Source: Echiichthys vipera
Taxonomy: Eukaryota > Chordata > Actinopteri > Perciformes > Trachinidae
Reading direction: 5' to 3'
Assembly: GCA_963691815.1 (NCBI GenBank)
Contig: OY829657.1
Coordinates: 16,004,712 to 16,068,711 of the forward strand
DNA: 64,000 nt
Shown here in pieces: positions 37,401 through 50,600 of the stretch (positions are counted from its first letter, which is position 1; each line of letters starts with the position of its first letter). Under the pieces are notes generated by a model. The model was not told where the DNA came from, did no database searches, and saw nothing but the letters and a program-made list of their open reading frames with translations. A program made the position numbers and the translations under genes.

Positions 37401-39895
37401 CGCAAAAAATACCACATAAGCCACACAAGAGCTTAACTCATTCAATAAATCTTTCACCATCAAACAAATGACTCCCAAGGTCATGGAATAGAAAGTAAAA
37501 ATGTAACCAGGTCAAAGTCTTTGGTCCCACTGTATGAAATAAACACCTCTGAGTGTTGAGGGAACACAGGAAGATGGTAGTTTAATGTACAGTTTACTGT
37601 TAGGCCAGTTGTTCTTATTAGGCAAGTTATTGTAAATTTTGTGCAATCACAGTGACTGGGACTTTTTTAAATGAGCAAGGATTTCAGCACTGTTGGTCGT
37701 GTTTAAGGAAGGCTAGCGGGTTCCCACCAGTGTGTTTACTTGACAAAATGCTGGTTGGATGTGTCTCGAGCCATACATCACAGAGAGTAATGCAAAACTA
37801 AAATGTGAAGCCATCTGGGCCTGGTGGTTTGGAGTCCTAGTTGTCATCTTGTTAATTCCTCAAGAGACATGGGCTCTTCAAAATAGGCATTATTCTTTAC
37901 GTTTTATTGATATATTTGTAATATTTGAGTCACAGTACCATGATTAGGATGGGGGATTAATGAAATGCATATAAAATAACCAAAACAAAAGTTCAAAACT
38001 ATAGACACTAAACGAAAATTAGCTCATATTCTGAGTAGTGCTTAAAACTAAACTGCAACTAAAAAACAAAACATTAAAACAATTTTAACATATTCTCGTA
38101 GTAAACAAGCAGGTGTTTGGTAAAGAGAAGGTTTTACCTGTGAGTTTTCAGGGATCATACGACTTTGCCTTGCAGGAAGAGCTGACGTCCTCAGATAGAA
38201 GGGCTGACATTTGATCCCATCTCTACTTTGGGATTTTCTCAGCCCCTCTGTCTGCAAGGCTTTGTGCAGCCTGCTGAAATCAGGGACCTGCTGGATGATT
38301 TTTGGCTGGAAGCTTGGCCTCTCATCCAGAAAGCCCAACTTTTCCTTCCTGGTGCGCTCAGCAGTGCGAAGTTTCGGGCTGCCAGACAAAGTAGGATTTT
38401 CTTGTCGCACTGCTGTCTGAGTGGGGGCTTGTCTGCAAAGCTCCTGGTCTGCACAGAATTACAATTAGGCGATGTAGAGGATTCCGTGTGTTACTGCAAA
38501 AAGTGTATCAGAAACGCTGTATGTACAGTATCCAAATTAGATGTGTAACATTTTAATTACGTTCAATACAATTACATTTAGGGGTAGGATGAGATAAGCA
38601 TGATGCTTCTTCCTACTCCATTTCAAACAAGAAATGATCATTTCTGTTGTGAATATTCATGATTGGCTGACTGTTACTATAAATTAATAATGTAATGTAA
38701 GGCACTTAATGTGTTAAATCATTATATATATTATATCTTCTGACTATAACAGTGGTTTCCAACAGGTCAGGACCCTTAAAGGGGTCCAAGATTAAAGAAA
38801 TATGACAGCTCCCAAATTACTGACGCAACTTGTGACAGGGGTCAGCAACGCACATTTTTCATCTCCATTGTTTCATTTGTGCAGGGTACTGTGGAAAATC
38901 TTATTGTAGATTTGTTTTTTTTATATAACTTTAGTACTTTTGATCCTATTTATTGTGGATATTGTAGTGTTGAAACAAGTGTAAAAAATATCAAAGTATC
39001 AATAGTTTTAACATCATTAAAAGTGACACATAAAGTTATGTTACAAAGAATCTGATCTCTCCATATTTTCACACCAGTTCCTACTTTTATATCAAACACT
39101 AGCCAGCATCATTCCATCAGATAAGGAAACCCACCTTTCAGCTCTGAATCTGACGTGTCTTTAACGTCTTTGTGAGGAGGTTTTCTAACAGTAGCAGCCT
39201 TGTTTTTCTGATCATGTGTGACTTGGTTTAACATTGCTATCAGCTTGTCTCTCTTCTCATTTTCTCTCTCCTGGAAGCTGAATGGTTGTTGTATAGCAAG
39301 CAAGAAGTCCCTCCTCTGCTCATGGGCCTGCTTCCTCTCCTTCTCTCTCAGCTCCATCATCTCCTGATAGAGGGGCTGAATGACATGGCTGGGTACTGGG
39401 AGAGCGCAGAACTTCTTCTGACACTCAGCCTGCGCCTCCTCCTCTTTGATCACCTGCGTTGTTTTAGATAAAGCTAACCGCTCACACAGTTGAGTCCTGG
39501 CAGGAGTCAGCACAAAAGCCCTGACTGAACTGCTTTTTTTTGAAGATTCCCAGGCTGGAGACGATGACTTAGGCTTCTGTCTGGCAGGGGGCAAAGTCTC
39601 AGATGAAAAAACAGTAAAGATATAAGAAAATAGATATGTTCTACTTAGGACACATTAAACATGAAAAGACATTTGATGAAACCTACTTAGCCTGATGTTT
39701 CAGTTCATTTCTATCACCGGACCCATCTGCTGACAGTAGAGAGTTCTGATGAATCCTCCGTTCAAGCTCCTCTTTCTGTCTCTTCTCTGTCTCCTGCAGC
39801 TGCTGCCTGAGGACCTCACTCAGGGCCTTCAGCTGCTGCCGAAGCATTAGCTCTGATCTGAGTCCATCCTGCAGCAGAGTCTCCAGCTTTGGCAT
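34481..39895 (-). CDS. fam161b: FAM161 centrosomal protein B
   Basis: Relative of FAM161A, a microtubule-binding protein of the centriole and connecting cilium. Coding exons: 39687-39895, 39135-39580, 38138-38448, 35971-36089, 35300-35467, 35081-35180, 34820-34992, 34481-34562; 1608 nt, 535 aa (human is about 647, with a longer N-terminus). Family blocks visible: FCALPVPSHVIQPLYQEMME and QPFSFQERE in exon 3; EKLGFLDERPSFQPK in exon 4; SRSKSLGALTSLSADTLP then ITDAARKR in exon 5; VTLHAKLLDPHSSLKEVY in exon 6; RPYLFEQV in exon 7. Coiled-coil-rich segments are in exon 2 (LRQQLQETEKRQKEELERR) and in exon 7. The C-terminus is acidic. The ATG at 39895 follows an acceptor at 39907-39908; the upstream exon ending at 41301 lacks an ATG. 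The exon 2/3 join has a second in-frame solution using a GC donor (39692) with the acceptor before 39597. Confidence 0.9.
35503..35925 (+). mobile_element. MITE-like element, copy 1, in fam161b intron
   Basis: About 420 bp. It opens TTTAAAGGAGACATGCTCAT and closes with 'catgatatgtccccttttac', imperfect inverted ends. Internal words 'agcgcctgtctctctttaag' and 'cacacctttgcaaaggt' recur in reverse orientation in the copy at 43552. It lies between fam161b exons 5 and 6. Confidence 0.7.
36554..36796. mobile_element. hAT-like non-autonomous element remnant
   Basis: Ends AGGGCTA and (T)ACAGCCCT form short terminal inverted repeats. The interior contains 'gctgattagttgatttcttt', recalling the abundant fish element with 'cgattaatcgatt' arms. 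It lies in the intron between fam161b exons 4 and 5. Confidence 0.5.
38752..38850 (+). repeat. Possible hAT/Charlie-like repeat fragment
   Basis: The words 'cagtggtttccaacaggtca', 'ggaccc' and 'ttaaaggggtccaagatt' resemble the 5' end of fish hAT-type repeats that read 'cagtggttcccaac'. Short and diverged. Confidence 0.35.
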
Positions 39896-40215
39896 ATTTT
39901 TCTGACCTGTGACACAAACAAAAAGTTGAATGAGCTGTTGTTTGTGAAAGGTTTATTCCTGTAAATGAAACATTATTCTGTTTTGAGCTAGTGCTGAAAA
40001 AGTTTTTGTGTGTGTCTCAATGGAAAGTTTATTGACAATATTTGTTACCCATTACTTCAGTATACAATTGTAACACGCATCTAAAACACATACACAAATT
40101 ACAGAACGATTTACATAAGCAATACTCGCACAGTTCATACAGTATCATCCAATTATTTGACCTCTGTATGTTTTCTTCTTTTGTTTAACAACTTTTTATA
40201 TCTTGAGAACAAATT

Positions 40216-40568
40216 ATTAGTCAATTAATTCATTGTCTAGTGGAAGTCAGAAAATGAATGGTAACAATTCTGATATTTGACTAATCATGTACGTCATTTT
40301 CTTGAGCAAAAATAATCCACAATATGTGGTTTCAGCTTCTCAAATGTTAATATATTTAGGCTTGATTAGTTGTAAATGATTCTCTTTGTTGTAAATTGAA
40401 TATCTTCAGGTTTGAACCACTGGTAGAAGAAAACATGCAGTTTAAATCATATACAAGATGTAACCTTGGCTCTGGGAAACATGTTGAGACAAAACCATCA
40501 ACTGCTTAATTGATAAAATAACACGAACATAATTCAATAATAAAGAAAATAACTGTTACAGCTCTACT
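40216..40568 (+). mobile_element. hAT-like non-autonomous repeat copy
   Basis: Contains 'gtcagaaaatgaatggtaac', 'cagcttctcaaatgttaata', 'attgtaaattgaatatctt'-type and 'ttggctctgggaaa' blocks, and ends 'ttacagctct'. These match, from memory, a very common fish element. A partial second copy with the same 'gacagaaaatgaattgctaac' core is at about 61697-61995. It lies in fam161b intron 1. Confidence 0.6.
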
Positions 40569-41123
40569 CTTAAATTCAGAGAACAGGGCAAGCAATTTGA
40601 AGACGTCCCTTTGTGGTCTAAATGAATGGGCATGTTACATTTTACAACAATAATTGTAAATGATTAATAAATTAGTAGAAATGATGAATCAATAATGATT
40701 TTTTTAGAAGCGTCGTGGATTAGAAAATAAAAAATAAAATAAATCGCCCTTTAAATGCCTTATTGAAAGCTGTATTCTTAATTTGGTTGGTGAATTCAGT
40801 TATTTATTTATGTTTTTTAAAACTGCATTTTCAAATTGATTTTTAAATGCTTGTATTTATTAATGAGTTAATGTAATGCTTTTTTAAATGATGTATTTAT
40901 TTACTGTTTTGAAGTTTCATCTTTTATAGGCTAGTTCCTGTTTAATAATGGATTAATTAATGGATCTGAAAAGCAGTTGATGAATTCCTTTTTTGATGTA
41001 CAATGAGATATTAAATAAAGAAATGCTGTATTTCAATTTCCACGTCCATTGGAGTCCTCCATAGTTTTGTATTTGTAAGAAAACAACGAACACACAACAA
41101 ACAAACAACTACAGTGTGAAGGG

Positions 41124-41136
41124 GTTGCCTGGTAAC
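41124..41136 (+). promoter_or_regulatory. fam161b: X-box-like site (GTTGCC-T-GGTAAC) near the fam161b start
   Basis: Two inverted RFX half-sites with a one-base spacer, about 165 bp inside the first intron of fam161b. The site is palindromic, so it reads the same way for fam161b. fam161b is a ciliary-family gene, so an RFX site is expected nearby. Confidence 0.45.
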
Positions 41137-41300
41137 CAGACCTCTCTCAACATAGAGGTAATGTCGATTTGACACAGTATTTAACGGTAGCAAAGCTAAT
41201 TTCTAAACGTATTTACTAGTAAACTTTTATTCAAGCCTGCTCCTTTTCCTTACACTCAAAAGCACATGATAAAAAAAAAAAGTAATATTAAGCCGCCAAC

Positions 41301-41540
41301 CTGGTAAAAGATGAGTTTTAGGAAGTGTTTCTCAAAGTCGAAGTGTCTTCAAAACGTCGCTGTTCACAGTGGCAGCAACGCAGTGACGTAATGGTCAACT
41401 GCGACCGACGTCTTCTGTGATTGGACACTAAACCAGGAAGTACTTCATCTGGGGTTTTGTCAACATGGCTGGATTACAGAAGGGACACAGCCGCAGTTAT
41501 TAGGACACATCCAAGGGGAAACGTCTGTCTGATTGTCATA
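41301..41540. promoter_or_regulatory. Bidirectional fam161b/coq6 promoter
   Basis: The minus strand has a candidate non-coding exon ending with a donor at 41300/41301 (TTACCAG|gttggc), and coq6 begins on the plus strand within about 250 bp. Between them are a CRE-like TGACGTAA (41384-41391), an inverted CCAAT box GATTGG (41419-41424) and an ETS-type AGGAAGT (41435-41441). There is no TATA box. These are typical of housekeeping bidirectional promoters. Exact transcription starts are inferred. Confidence 0.55.
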
Positions 41541-41581
41541 TGAAAAGTATCTTCATAGTTGGACTGATTCCTCCAGTTTAA
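41465..41581 (+). promoter_or_regulatory. coq6: Two short upstream ORFs in the coq6 leader
   Basis: ATG at 41465 opens a 12-residue frame ending with TAG at 41501-41503. ATG at 41540 opens a 13-residue frame ending with TAA at 41579-41581. Both lie before the coq6 start at 41623. They matter only if transcription starts upstream of 41465. Confidence 0.4.
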
Positions 41582-41622
41582 ATCGCGGCTTGCCCGCAAG
41601 AAGACAGAGTGAAGACAGAATC

Positions 41623-44600
41623 ATGCACAAGCTCACAAGGGCGACGCTGGCCTTAAACGAACTTAGTCGGTGTTTTATTGCAGAAAACTATCTGTCTGCT
41701 ATAAAAATCAGCACTCGAGGATTAGTGTGTGCAGAACATGGGGATGATTCTGGCAAGAGTGAAGTTTATGATGTTGTTATATCCGGGGGAGGAATGGTTG
41801 GATCTGCAATGGCATGTTCCCTAGGTGAGTGACCACCTCTCCTACAACATTATGATATGTGACTCTTAACCAGTCACATTTCGATTTAAAAACTTAGTTT
41901 AATCAGTAGCATCTATTTAAATAAACCCATAGAAACGAATCACTGTGATGTAATGCAATGGGGGGGGAAACATGGGAAATCTTATGATACCAGACATATC
42001 TAAACATAGAGCGACACAATGTTGTATATGTGCCGCCATTTTTAGACAATATTTACATGATTTGTGACAGGCATGGATCCCAACTTGATGGGTAAGAGGA
42101 TTCTTCTGCTTGAAGCGGGCAACAAGAAAGTTATGGACAAGGTCCCAGACACCTACAGCACCAGAGTCAGCTCCATCAGTCCAGGCTCTGCCACCCTCCT
42201 CAGCGGTACAGTATACACCTACAGTATATGACCTGACACACAAAAACATCAGTCAGATGATTTCTTTTTTTGTCTTGTGGAAAGGCTTCCTGTATTTAAA
42301 AAGAAGAGTTTCACCGCAGACAGAATATATATCCAAAAGTTATTTCTGTAGTGATTAGCTCCCTTCCTGTGATAAGCTTGTGGAGCTGGACTAATAGATG
42401 ACTCCCACAGGGTAAGCAAGGGATCAGACACTGTCCGGTCACTCGGGCTTAGCAAGGATCATATCTGACCTTATCTGTTCCTCCCTGTAACATAAACTGG
42501 GATTGATGGACTTGTCTGTGAAACATCTTTCCCTGTCCCTGTAAAAAATAGCTGCTTGTGACCATCACTCCAGACCTGTGCATTTTATTATTTCAACCGT
42601 TCAGTCTCACTGTTAGGTGCTACCACATACAACCACTGTTTTACACACGTACATCTCACCAATGAACCATGTACAAAGGAAAATACGAATTAATTTTCAA
42701 GTGTTCAGCAAAGATTGATTATTTTCTGGTTTGCCTTAAGGATCCTGAGAAGTGACTGAGCTATACACCATACCATTTTTTCTTTATTTTGTAGAAAATG
42801 TATTTATTAATTTATTTTTTATTTTTTTTCCCTATCAGCTTTTGAAAAGATATATTGTTTGTATGTATTTTACATGTTTTGAGTTGTTGACTTTTTTTCT
42901 GTTTGTTTTGTTTAGTTTTGTCTTGTATGAATGTTGGCCAAGTATGTTGTGCTTTTGTTGTCATTTGTAAGCCAGCGAATGTAAGTTATGAAATTGTAGA
43001 GACCCGAGGAAGAGTAGCGACTGTCTAAGACAGAAGCTACTGGGGGTCTTAATAAATAAACATAAAACGTTTTCTCTCCAACCCCCAAAAAACAAACAAA
43101 CACATTTTAAATATCTCTAAAAGGATTCAACTTTTTCATTTGAGCTATTAGACAATAATCATTTAGCTTTGATAATTCGACACATACATTTAATTCATCC
43201 ACATTTATCCCGATTCAGGTCTTAAATAAGGTCAAGTTCAGACAGAGAGGCTAAAGCTTGCTTAACATCTCAAATAACCTTCTTCACTCCGTTCTCTTGC
43301 CTCATTTGTGTACGTTTTATTGACTTATTGACACTAAAGTGTTCACCTCGTGTCTGATCAGAGACTTTGACACTGAACTGTCAATAGAGAATTTGATAGG
43401 AATATAGTGGTGTGACACAAGGCAGTTTATTTGCCACTCAATGGCACCTGCGTAAAAAGTAAAAGACACAAACTTGTCCTTCCCTTATGAGCACTGCCTT
43501 CACTAAATTCTCAGTCTCGATCGCATTTCTCAATATCCATTTTAATATTTTGAAAGGGGTCATATCATGAAAACTCACATTTCCAGTGCTTGTACACATA
43601 CATTTGGGTGTCTGGAGCGCCGATCAACCAATGAACTGTAAGATAAAACAACCCAGTCAGTTTTGTGGGCAACCTAGTAAATATGGGATTCAACAAGCCA
43701 TTTAGATTTGGCTCCCCTTCATATGTCACATGCACGCTCATTAGACTATACTGCCACCATCTGAGTAGTTTCACCCACTACTTTTGCAAAGGTGTGCTTT
43801 TTAAGGGGGGGGGGGGCTTAAAGAGACAGGCGCTAAAACTCGAACCATTCAGACAGAGGGTGACTACAGGTCTCTTCAGACAGACGGTAAAAGAAAAATC
43901 TTGTGTTTTTTGAACATTAAAGCATGCAAACATGTATGAAACTGAAAAACTACTACATACTATTTCTTTGTTAACTACTCCTTAGCCAAACCGATGAAAA
44001 CACATCCACATTACTCAATCTGAACCTGATCATTTTGCCCAGTTCAGCTCTGACGTAACCCCCGATCACTAAGACTAGTTGGACCAATGTCCTTCTACAC
44101 TGCACATTATGTTAACATATGCACTTCCACTGATGTTTATTAAAATACACCCAAAATGATATTTCAACTTTTAGAGTATGGTTACAATTGTTTGTAATAC
44201 ATAGGCATACATTATTGCGTTCAATAAGTGTTAGAATTGAAATGTGTTTGTGCACACAGGTATTGGAGCATGGGAAAACATCACAAAGATGAGGTGCAAG
44301 CCATATAAAAGGATGCAGGTATGTTGATTTTCACCTCAAATCTGTGCAACACGTAAAGTAACTGCCATCGTACTGCTATTTCAAAAGTTCAGATTGACAA
44401 AAGTAGGATTTCATGATCAACAAAAGAGCTGCAGTGCAGAGCATCTTCCTAAATCCTTCTGTTAAACAACTTGGGTTTTTTTTTTCATATGTCCTCCAGA
44501 CTTTCTAGTTTAAAGCCATATTGTATGTATTTCTGCCATGCATCAATCACAGCACCATACAATTTGTTGAGAGAAAAACCTGCGACTCTCGGCTTCTTCT

Positions 44601-47600
44601 CAGTCAAACAGCTTAGTGAACAAGCAACACAGTACTGTATCATATGATCATGTATATGGTATGTGATTGTTCACATAAAAATGGCTGGAAACAGGGGTTT
44701 CATGTAACATGCATTTTGTTCATTCCTTTGTGCAGTTTATGCCTTTTCAGTAACTCTGCAGGATATGTGGCATAAGGAATGCCAAAGAACACAAGGTATA
44801 TTTAAAGGGAAAAAAGGGCCATCTCCTGGCAAATTCAAAGTACTGAATAGCTGTTTGACCATGCAAGTTTTATTTATTAAAGCCATGTTTTCTATGAAGA
44901 GTAAATCATTTTGACGTTGGCAAATTGGTACAGTTCTCATTCCCCACATCTTATAATTATAAGGATGCATGTGAACAACGGGAAGAAGATGAAAGATTAG
45001 TAGAGTGGTTGTTTGCTGCAGAGTGAACTTGCTTTACGGCTGTGGGTGCAGGCTCAGTCCTTCTTGTAAGATGTGGTGTACCAAACACTTGACCGCAGGA
45101 TTTCTCTTTGGGCCTAAGATGTCATCATGCAGTGCCTTTACAGTGATTATAGTAGTGTACCTCTCCCTTTATACCTTCACTCTGCTACCACTGTTTTGGC
45201 TTGTTCGCCCATAGAATCTCAGTCATATACATACTCACCAATTGCACTGAAAAGTATGCACTGCAGGTCAGCTCTAAATAACATTCTTACCATGCAGTTA
45301 AATGCCTTTCCTCCTTAAATGTCCAGTAAGCATTGAGGGTTTAGATTTGAAACAGAAGGCAAACAGAGTTTTTGCCATGAAGGCGTCATTTTGCCCACAT
45401 TTTTCTCTATAAAGTTGCAAGGAAGTGTATTGTTTAAATCTTTTGGTTTATTTTTTTGGTAACAGATTCTACTTCGAACACTGCATCATTTCACTCTACG
45501 TTAAACAAAACCAAAACAATTTATGGGCTGGTCCCAATCATTCTTCCCAACCACTTATCACAAGTCGCAAACCCACTGCCATTAGTGGTTTTCTGTAGGA
45601 TATATCCCCCTACTTTATGGTAAGTTGGAAAAAAGTAGTGCAGCAGCATATTACTGCAGAATGATGGGTTTTGTCACCATAGTTACAACCCAGGAGAGGA
45701 TTAACCTTGTACAAACACTTTTCACCCCCTCCCGTTTAACCCAAACAGTATTTTCAGGGTTGGAATTACAGTAACCGAAAACTATATCTCATTCTGCCGC
45801 TTTTAGTTGTAGATAAATATTGACTCTCTCTTTATGTTCACAAACATGTCATTGGTTATTTGTGTTTCCAAGAGAGTGTTTGCAAAAAAAATCCACATCG
45901 CAAAATGTCCTTCGGTCCTCCACCTCAGAGCTCCATTGAGCTGAAGTCAGCCGACCAGCCAGAAGGGTGTTGGTGACCCTCATCGCTCTGGGTTTGTATG
46001 TATGTAGGCTGTGCCAACCTCCGACAGTGCCTCAACAACTTTGATGTGTTCAGCTCAATGAAGCGCCACTTCTCTGCCCAGCTATATATAGGGAAAGGGG
46101 ATGCATTTAAGGATAGACTTGTAGACCGCAGTCATAATGAGTCTTTCATTTAGGTTTGGGATGCCTGCTCAGATGCCCTGATCACTTTCGATAAGGAGAA
46201 CCTGCAGGACGAGATGGCATACATCGTGGAGAACGACATCGTTGTGGCTGCACTCACTAAACAGTTGGACAGCCTGTCCGGTAAGCACAGCACTTATGAT
46301 TAAAACATGAATCCCCACACAGTAAGCAGCAGTGCTCTGTAAGACCTCTTGATTCCTGTTCCATCTGCCTAATGGACGCCGAGTCTGGCAGCTAATGCCA
46401 CCACATTTATTCCATCCTGTCCCCAGGTTTTGTTTATTTGTACTCTCTCCGAGTGACTGTTTTTTAAAGACAAGTTAAGCCCCTGGAGCAGCTCGTGTTT
46501 TTCCTGCAATTTCAATCAAAACCTCACATTTTGGGAACTGCAGGGCCCCGGCTCCTTCTGAAGACACGTGAAGTGGTCCAGTGACCTATTTAAAGATGCC
46601 ATGTGCTCCCAAGCTCTGCCACCTCTTAAGACACTAAAGCGCTGGCGGTGTATAATGCTGTATTGCTGTCGACATTAGACCAACTTTTGTGAAGGTTCAC
46701 AAATAAAACTTAACTCCACTATGTGCAGTTAAAGTGGCATATTTATAAACAGTTTTCAACATTTTGCCCCAAACAACGGATGTGTGGTCACAGCACGTTT
46801 TTTGCCTCATGTGCCTCCCATTTGTCCGTGTCTCTCCCTCTTTTTTTACCCGTGGTGTTGTTATGCTCAAGATGCGCTACATGAAAAGTGTTCTCCAGGA
46901 CAGCTGGTTTCAATGTATCTCTGCTCTCCATTTTCTGGGAACCCACATTTGACATTTGTGTTCAGGAACCAGTAGCCGTTCTGCGGAAGGGCTCGGCTCT
47001 AAAGTCGGCATGAGCCAGCTCAAGAATCCCTTCAACTCTGGGATGTCCAGCTGCTGATATTTTAAGAAGAGGGGCTGTTTTAGTGCCAACCAGCTGGGAG
47101 CATGTGCAAAGTGTGGCGTGGTGTTTTTGTAGATAAACACTATTAGTTAGGGCAATGTGGCAGGCCAAGGCCATTAGGAAGATTGTCAAATGTAAACTTT
47201 TGCAGCTTCCATGTGCCAGGGAGGAAAACCAGTGGTGTTTTATGAGGTAGTTTATAGATCTTTCACTGCTTTCGCTGCAGGGAAACCATCCTCTCGTTTC
47301 GAAGGAAAAAGTAGCAAAGTGCTGATTTAGTGTGATGATGCATACACAGGACCAAGATTGATCCCTTTGTTGTGAGAGGGTGAGTCACACCAGTTGACAT
47401 TTTCGTCACTCACCAGTTTTATGTCTGTCAGATTATGTGCAAGTTAAGTACAGGTCCAAGGTGGTGAAGTATGGGTGGCCCATGCCCTACCAGGCAGCGG
47501 ACTCTGTCCCATGGGTCAAGGTCACCTTGGCCAACGGAGAGACTCTTCAGACCAAGCTGTTGGTCAGTTTGATTCTATCATCACATACTGTAGTTATTGT

Positions 47601-50600
47601 TCTGTCTGTTCTTGTCCTTTTTGTTCTTTATGGTTTGCCTTTTTCTCATCTTGTTTGACAGATTGGTGCAGACGGACCAAACTCAATGGTTCGGCAGAAA
47701 TTGGGGATACCCACAGTCAAGTGGAATTATGACCAATCTGCTGTGGTTGCCGTGCTGCACCTATCAGAGGTGAGTATCACATTCTCAAATAGCATTATTG
47801 GACGTAACTGAGTGAATTTCCTGTGTCGTGTTTTTATTATGATTGTAATTTTAATGTCCCATCTGAGAACAATGCACCCGCCCTGAAGAACCCTTTTGTA
47901 ATATCTTGTTTTTATGTGCAAAATATGTAATTCAAATGTATTCTGTACATTGCAATACAACATTACTTTAGTATTATATTTAATTTCATCTGATTTATGT
48001 GTTGGACAGCCCACAGAGAACAATGTAGCGTGGCAGAGGTTCCTCCCAACAGGACCCATCGCAATGTTACCGGTAATATATCTGCATTATTTACTGCAAT
48101 ATTTTTTTTCTTTCATAGTATCCATTTGTCCCATAAGTATTTTAAAATGATCAATTCAATGACCATGCTCTGCACCCTGCAGCTGTCGGACACAGAGAGC
48201 TCTCTGGTGTGGTCAACCAGCCATCAGTTGGCAGAGGAGCTGCTGGAGCTGGATGATGAGAGCTTTGTCGACGCGATCAACTCGGCCTTTGTAAGTCTCG
48301 CTCTAACCGTTAAACTGCTGATGTCAAAGTTAGATTTCATATCTGTCGGGAAGGTGTCGCAACATTTCTGTATTTCTGTGCAGTGTACTACATGTGGCCG
48401 GGGTTCTCCGTAGTCTCTCTGTGAAGTGTTGAGCTTATTTTTGTGACTCATACAAACAATGTTGTCATTGTTTTTGCCAAAACTTTATACAATACTAATA
48501 CTTCACAAAGAGAATGATATACCTATCAATTTTTTTATGTTTGGAGAAACACTCTTTTCCCAAGCTGGCTATTTTTACCAGGCCTGCTGATGGACGGGGT
48601 CACCACGGTTGAGTCATGTTTGGTTTCAGGCCTGGTTTGCTAATTAAACCTGTGGTCTCCCAGTGTCGACCATTACTGCATGGAATGTTTTTCAAACAGA
48701 GCTAATTCAACTGCATAGCCTGGCCGGCATCTTCTTTTAATTAGCCCAGCTCCCGAAGGCCTGCCAAACCAGTTAGTTAGGGAGGGGAAAAAGAGCACTT
48801 ATGCTGGCCTGGAGTTCAGCTTTGCTCCTATGGCAGCTAATTTCTTTGTCCACTCAAAGGGACAATGTCTGTTTTTTCTCTCTTCTGGTCATTTTTCATT
48901 CTCTGTCTGTGTGTGAACTAACAGTGGAGTAATGAGAACCATTCAGAGCTGATTGAGACGGCTGGCTCTCTGTTCCGCGGTGCCCTGTCGGCCATCATGC
49001 CGTCTGCAGGTTCACCTCGACAGCTTCCCCCAAGTGTGGCAGGGATCGGCCCAAAGACCAGGGTCATGTTTCCTCTGGGCGTCGGTCACGCATCGGAGTA
49101 CGTCAGGCACCGCGTAGCTCTCATTGGGTAAGATAGTCATAATGAAAGTAACAGCCTTCAAATAAACACTAACATGTTTTTTAAGTGAAGATACCAATTG
49201 TAAAAAGTCCTTAAAAATTAGCTTGTCAAGCAGTCAATGAGTTGTTCAAGCAGGCTTTCGAGCTGTTCATCGTTGCCTCAACTAATGTTTTACTTCATAT
49301 GTTAGTGAATGGCTTTTAAAATAGAATTACGTGAGTGGAATGTATATGGATATGTTTGTCTTTGCAGGGACGCTGCCCATCGTGTCCATCCTCTGGCGGG
49401 TCAGGGAGCCAACCTAGGCTTTGGGGATGTGGCTTGCCTCACGCAGCTCCTGAGCCAGGCAGCCTTTGACGGAAAGGATCTGGGTCAGTGAGAAACTTAA
49501 ACAGACACTACAACCATAGCACAGTGGTTTCCCCTAAGCTCTTTTCCATAGCCCCAACTCAAACGCACACTGTTGATCTGAATTATAAAAAGCAACAGCT
49601 TTTCCGGCAACATTTATTTGATGGTTTTTTTCTGTTCGTTCTGCCAAGAACTATAATTCAAGTTGCTTTTCATAAAAAAAAAATTAAAAAAAAGCTAAAT
49701 CCTATATAAGATATTGTGTTTATTTTTTCCACTGTTTAAATGTTTTGGAAGTCAAAATAGCACCAGTGTGTTGACTTAATGCAGACAGACGTGCACAAGC
49801 TTAAACTTAAGCTTAAATTTTTTAACTCCCAGTCTTTGTTTGTTTGTGCAGGAGCGATGCAGCACCTGTTACAATATGAAACTGAACGCCAGCGACACAA
49901 CCTGCCCATGATGGCTGCCATCGACCTCATGAAACGTCTTTACTCCACTAACGCCGCTCCTGTTGTTCTCCTACGCACTTTCGGTGTGCAGGCCACCAAC
50001 ATGCTCCCGGCACTTAAAGTAAGCTCTCTCCCTTTTAGCTCTTACCTCCAAACATATCCTCCTGCACATCCCAGTGAACCTGGTCATCACTTGGATAACA
50101 TCAACCACCTGTCAAACCGAAGCTCCGCCTCCACCCTGACCCCACCCACTAGCCTCTTTTCTGATTACACGGAGCTTTACTTTAGCGGTGTCTATAATTT
50201 CCAGGGTTCTGAACCTACTACTACTGGCATCTAAATTTAGCCCCAAATTTAGTGTTACCAAAAGTGTGTGGGTGGGGCGCAGGGCTGGCCTGGGGCAGCG
50301 GACAGCGGTGTTGGCTTGTGTTTTCACACCCCTTTTATTACCGACCACTCATGTGAAATGGCTTTATTTCCTACTAAGTGATTCAGACCAACACGACTGT
50401 AACTGGTTGTAAAGGCAGTTCACTATGGAGGCACAGAAGTTAAACGGGATATTTTTTTCCATATTAAATGTTGTGAGTTCATTGGTTTACAGGTCTTGTA
50501 TAGAGCTCTTCAGTGCCACACACTTGTAACAGGCTTTTGGTAAGCGTGATTCAAAGTTAACAGAGTTTCTGAGCTGATGTCTCTGTTTTTTCCTCGGCAG

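Noticed and set aside
41533..41622. Longer N-terminus for coq6
   Set aside because: The frame is open but has no ATG in this stretch; the ATG at 41540 is in a different frame and stops at 41581.
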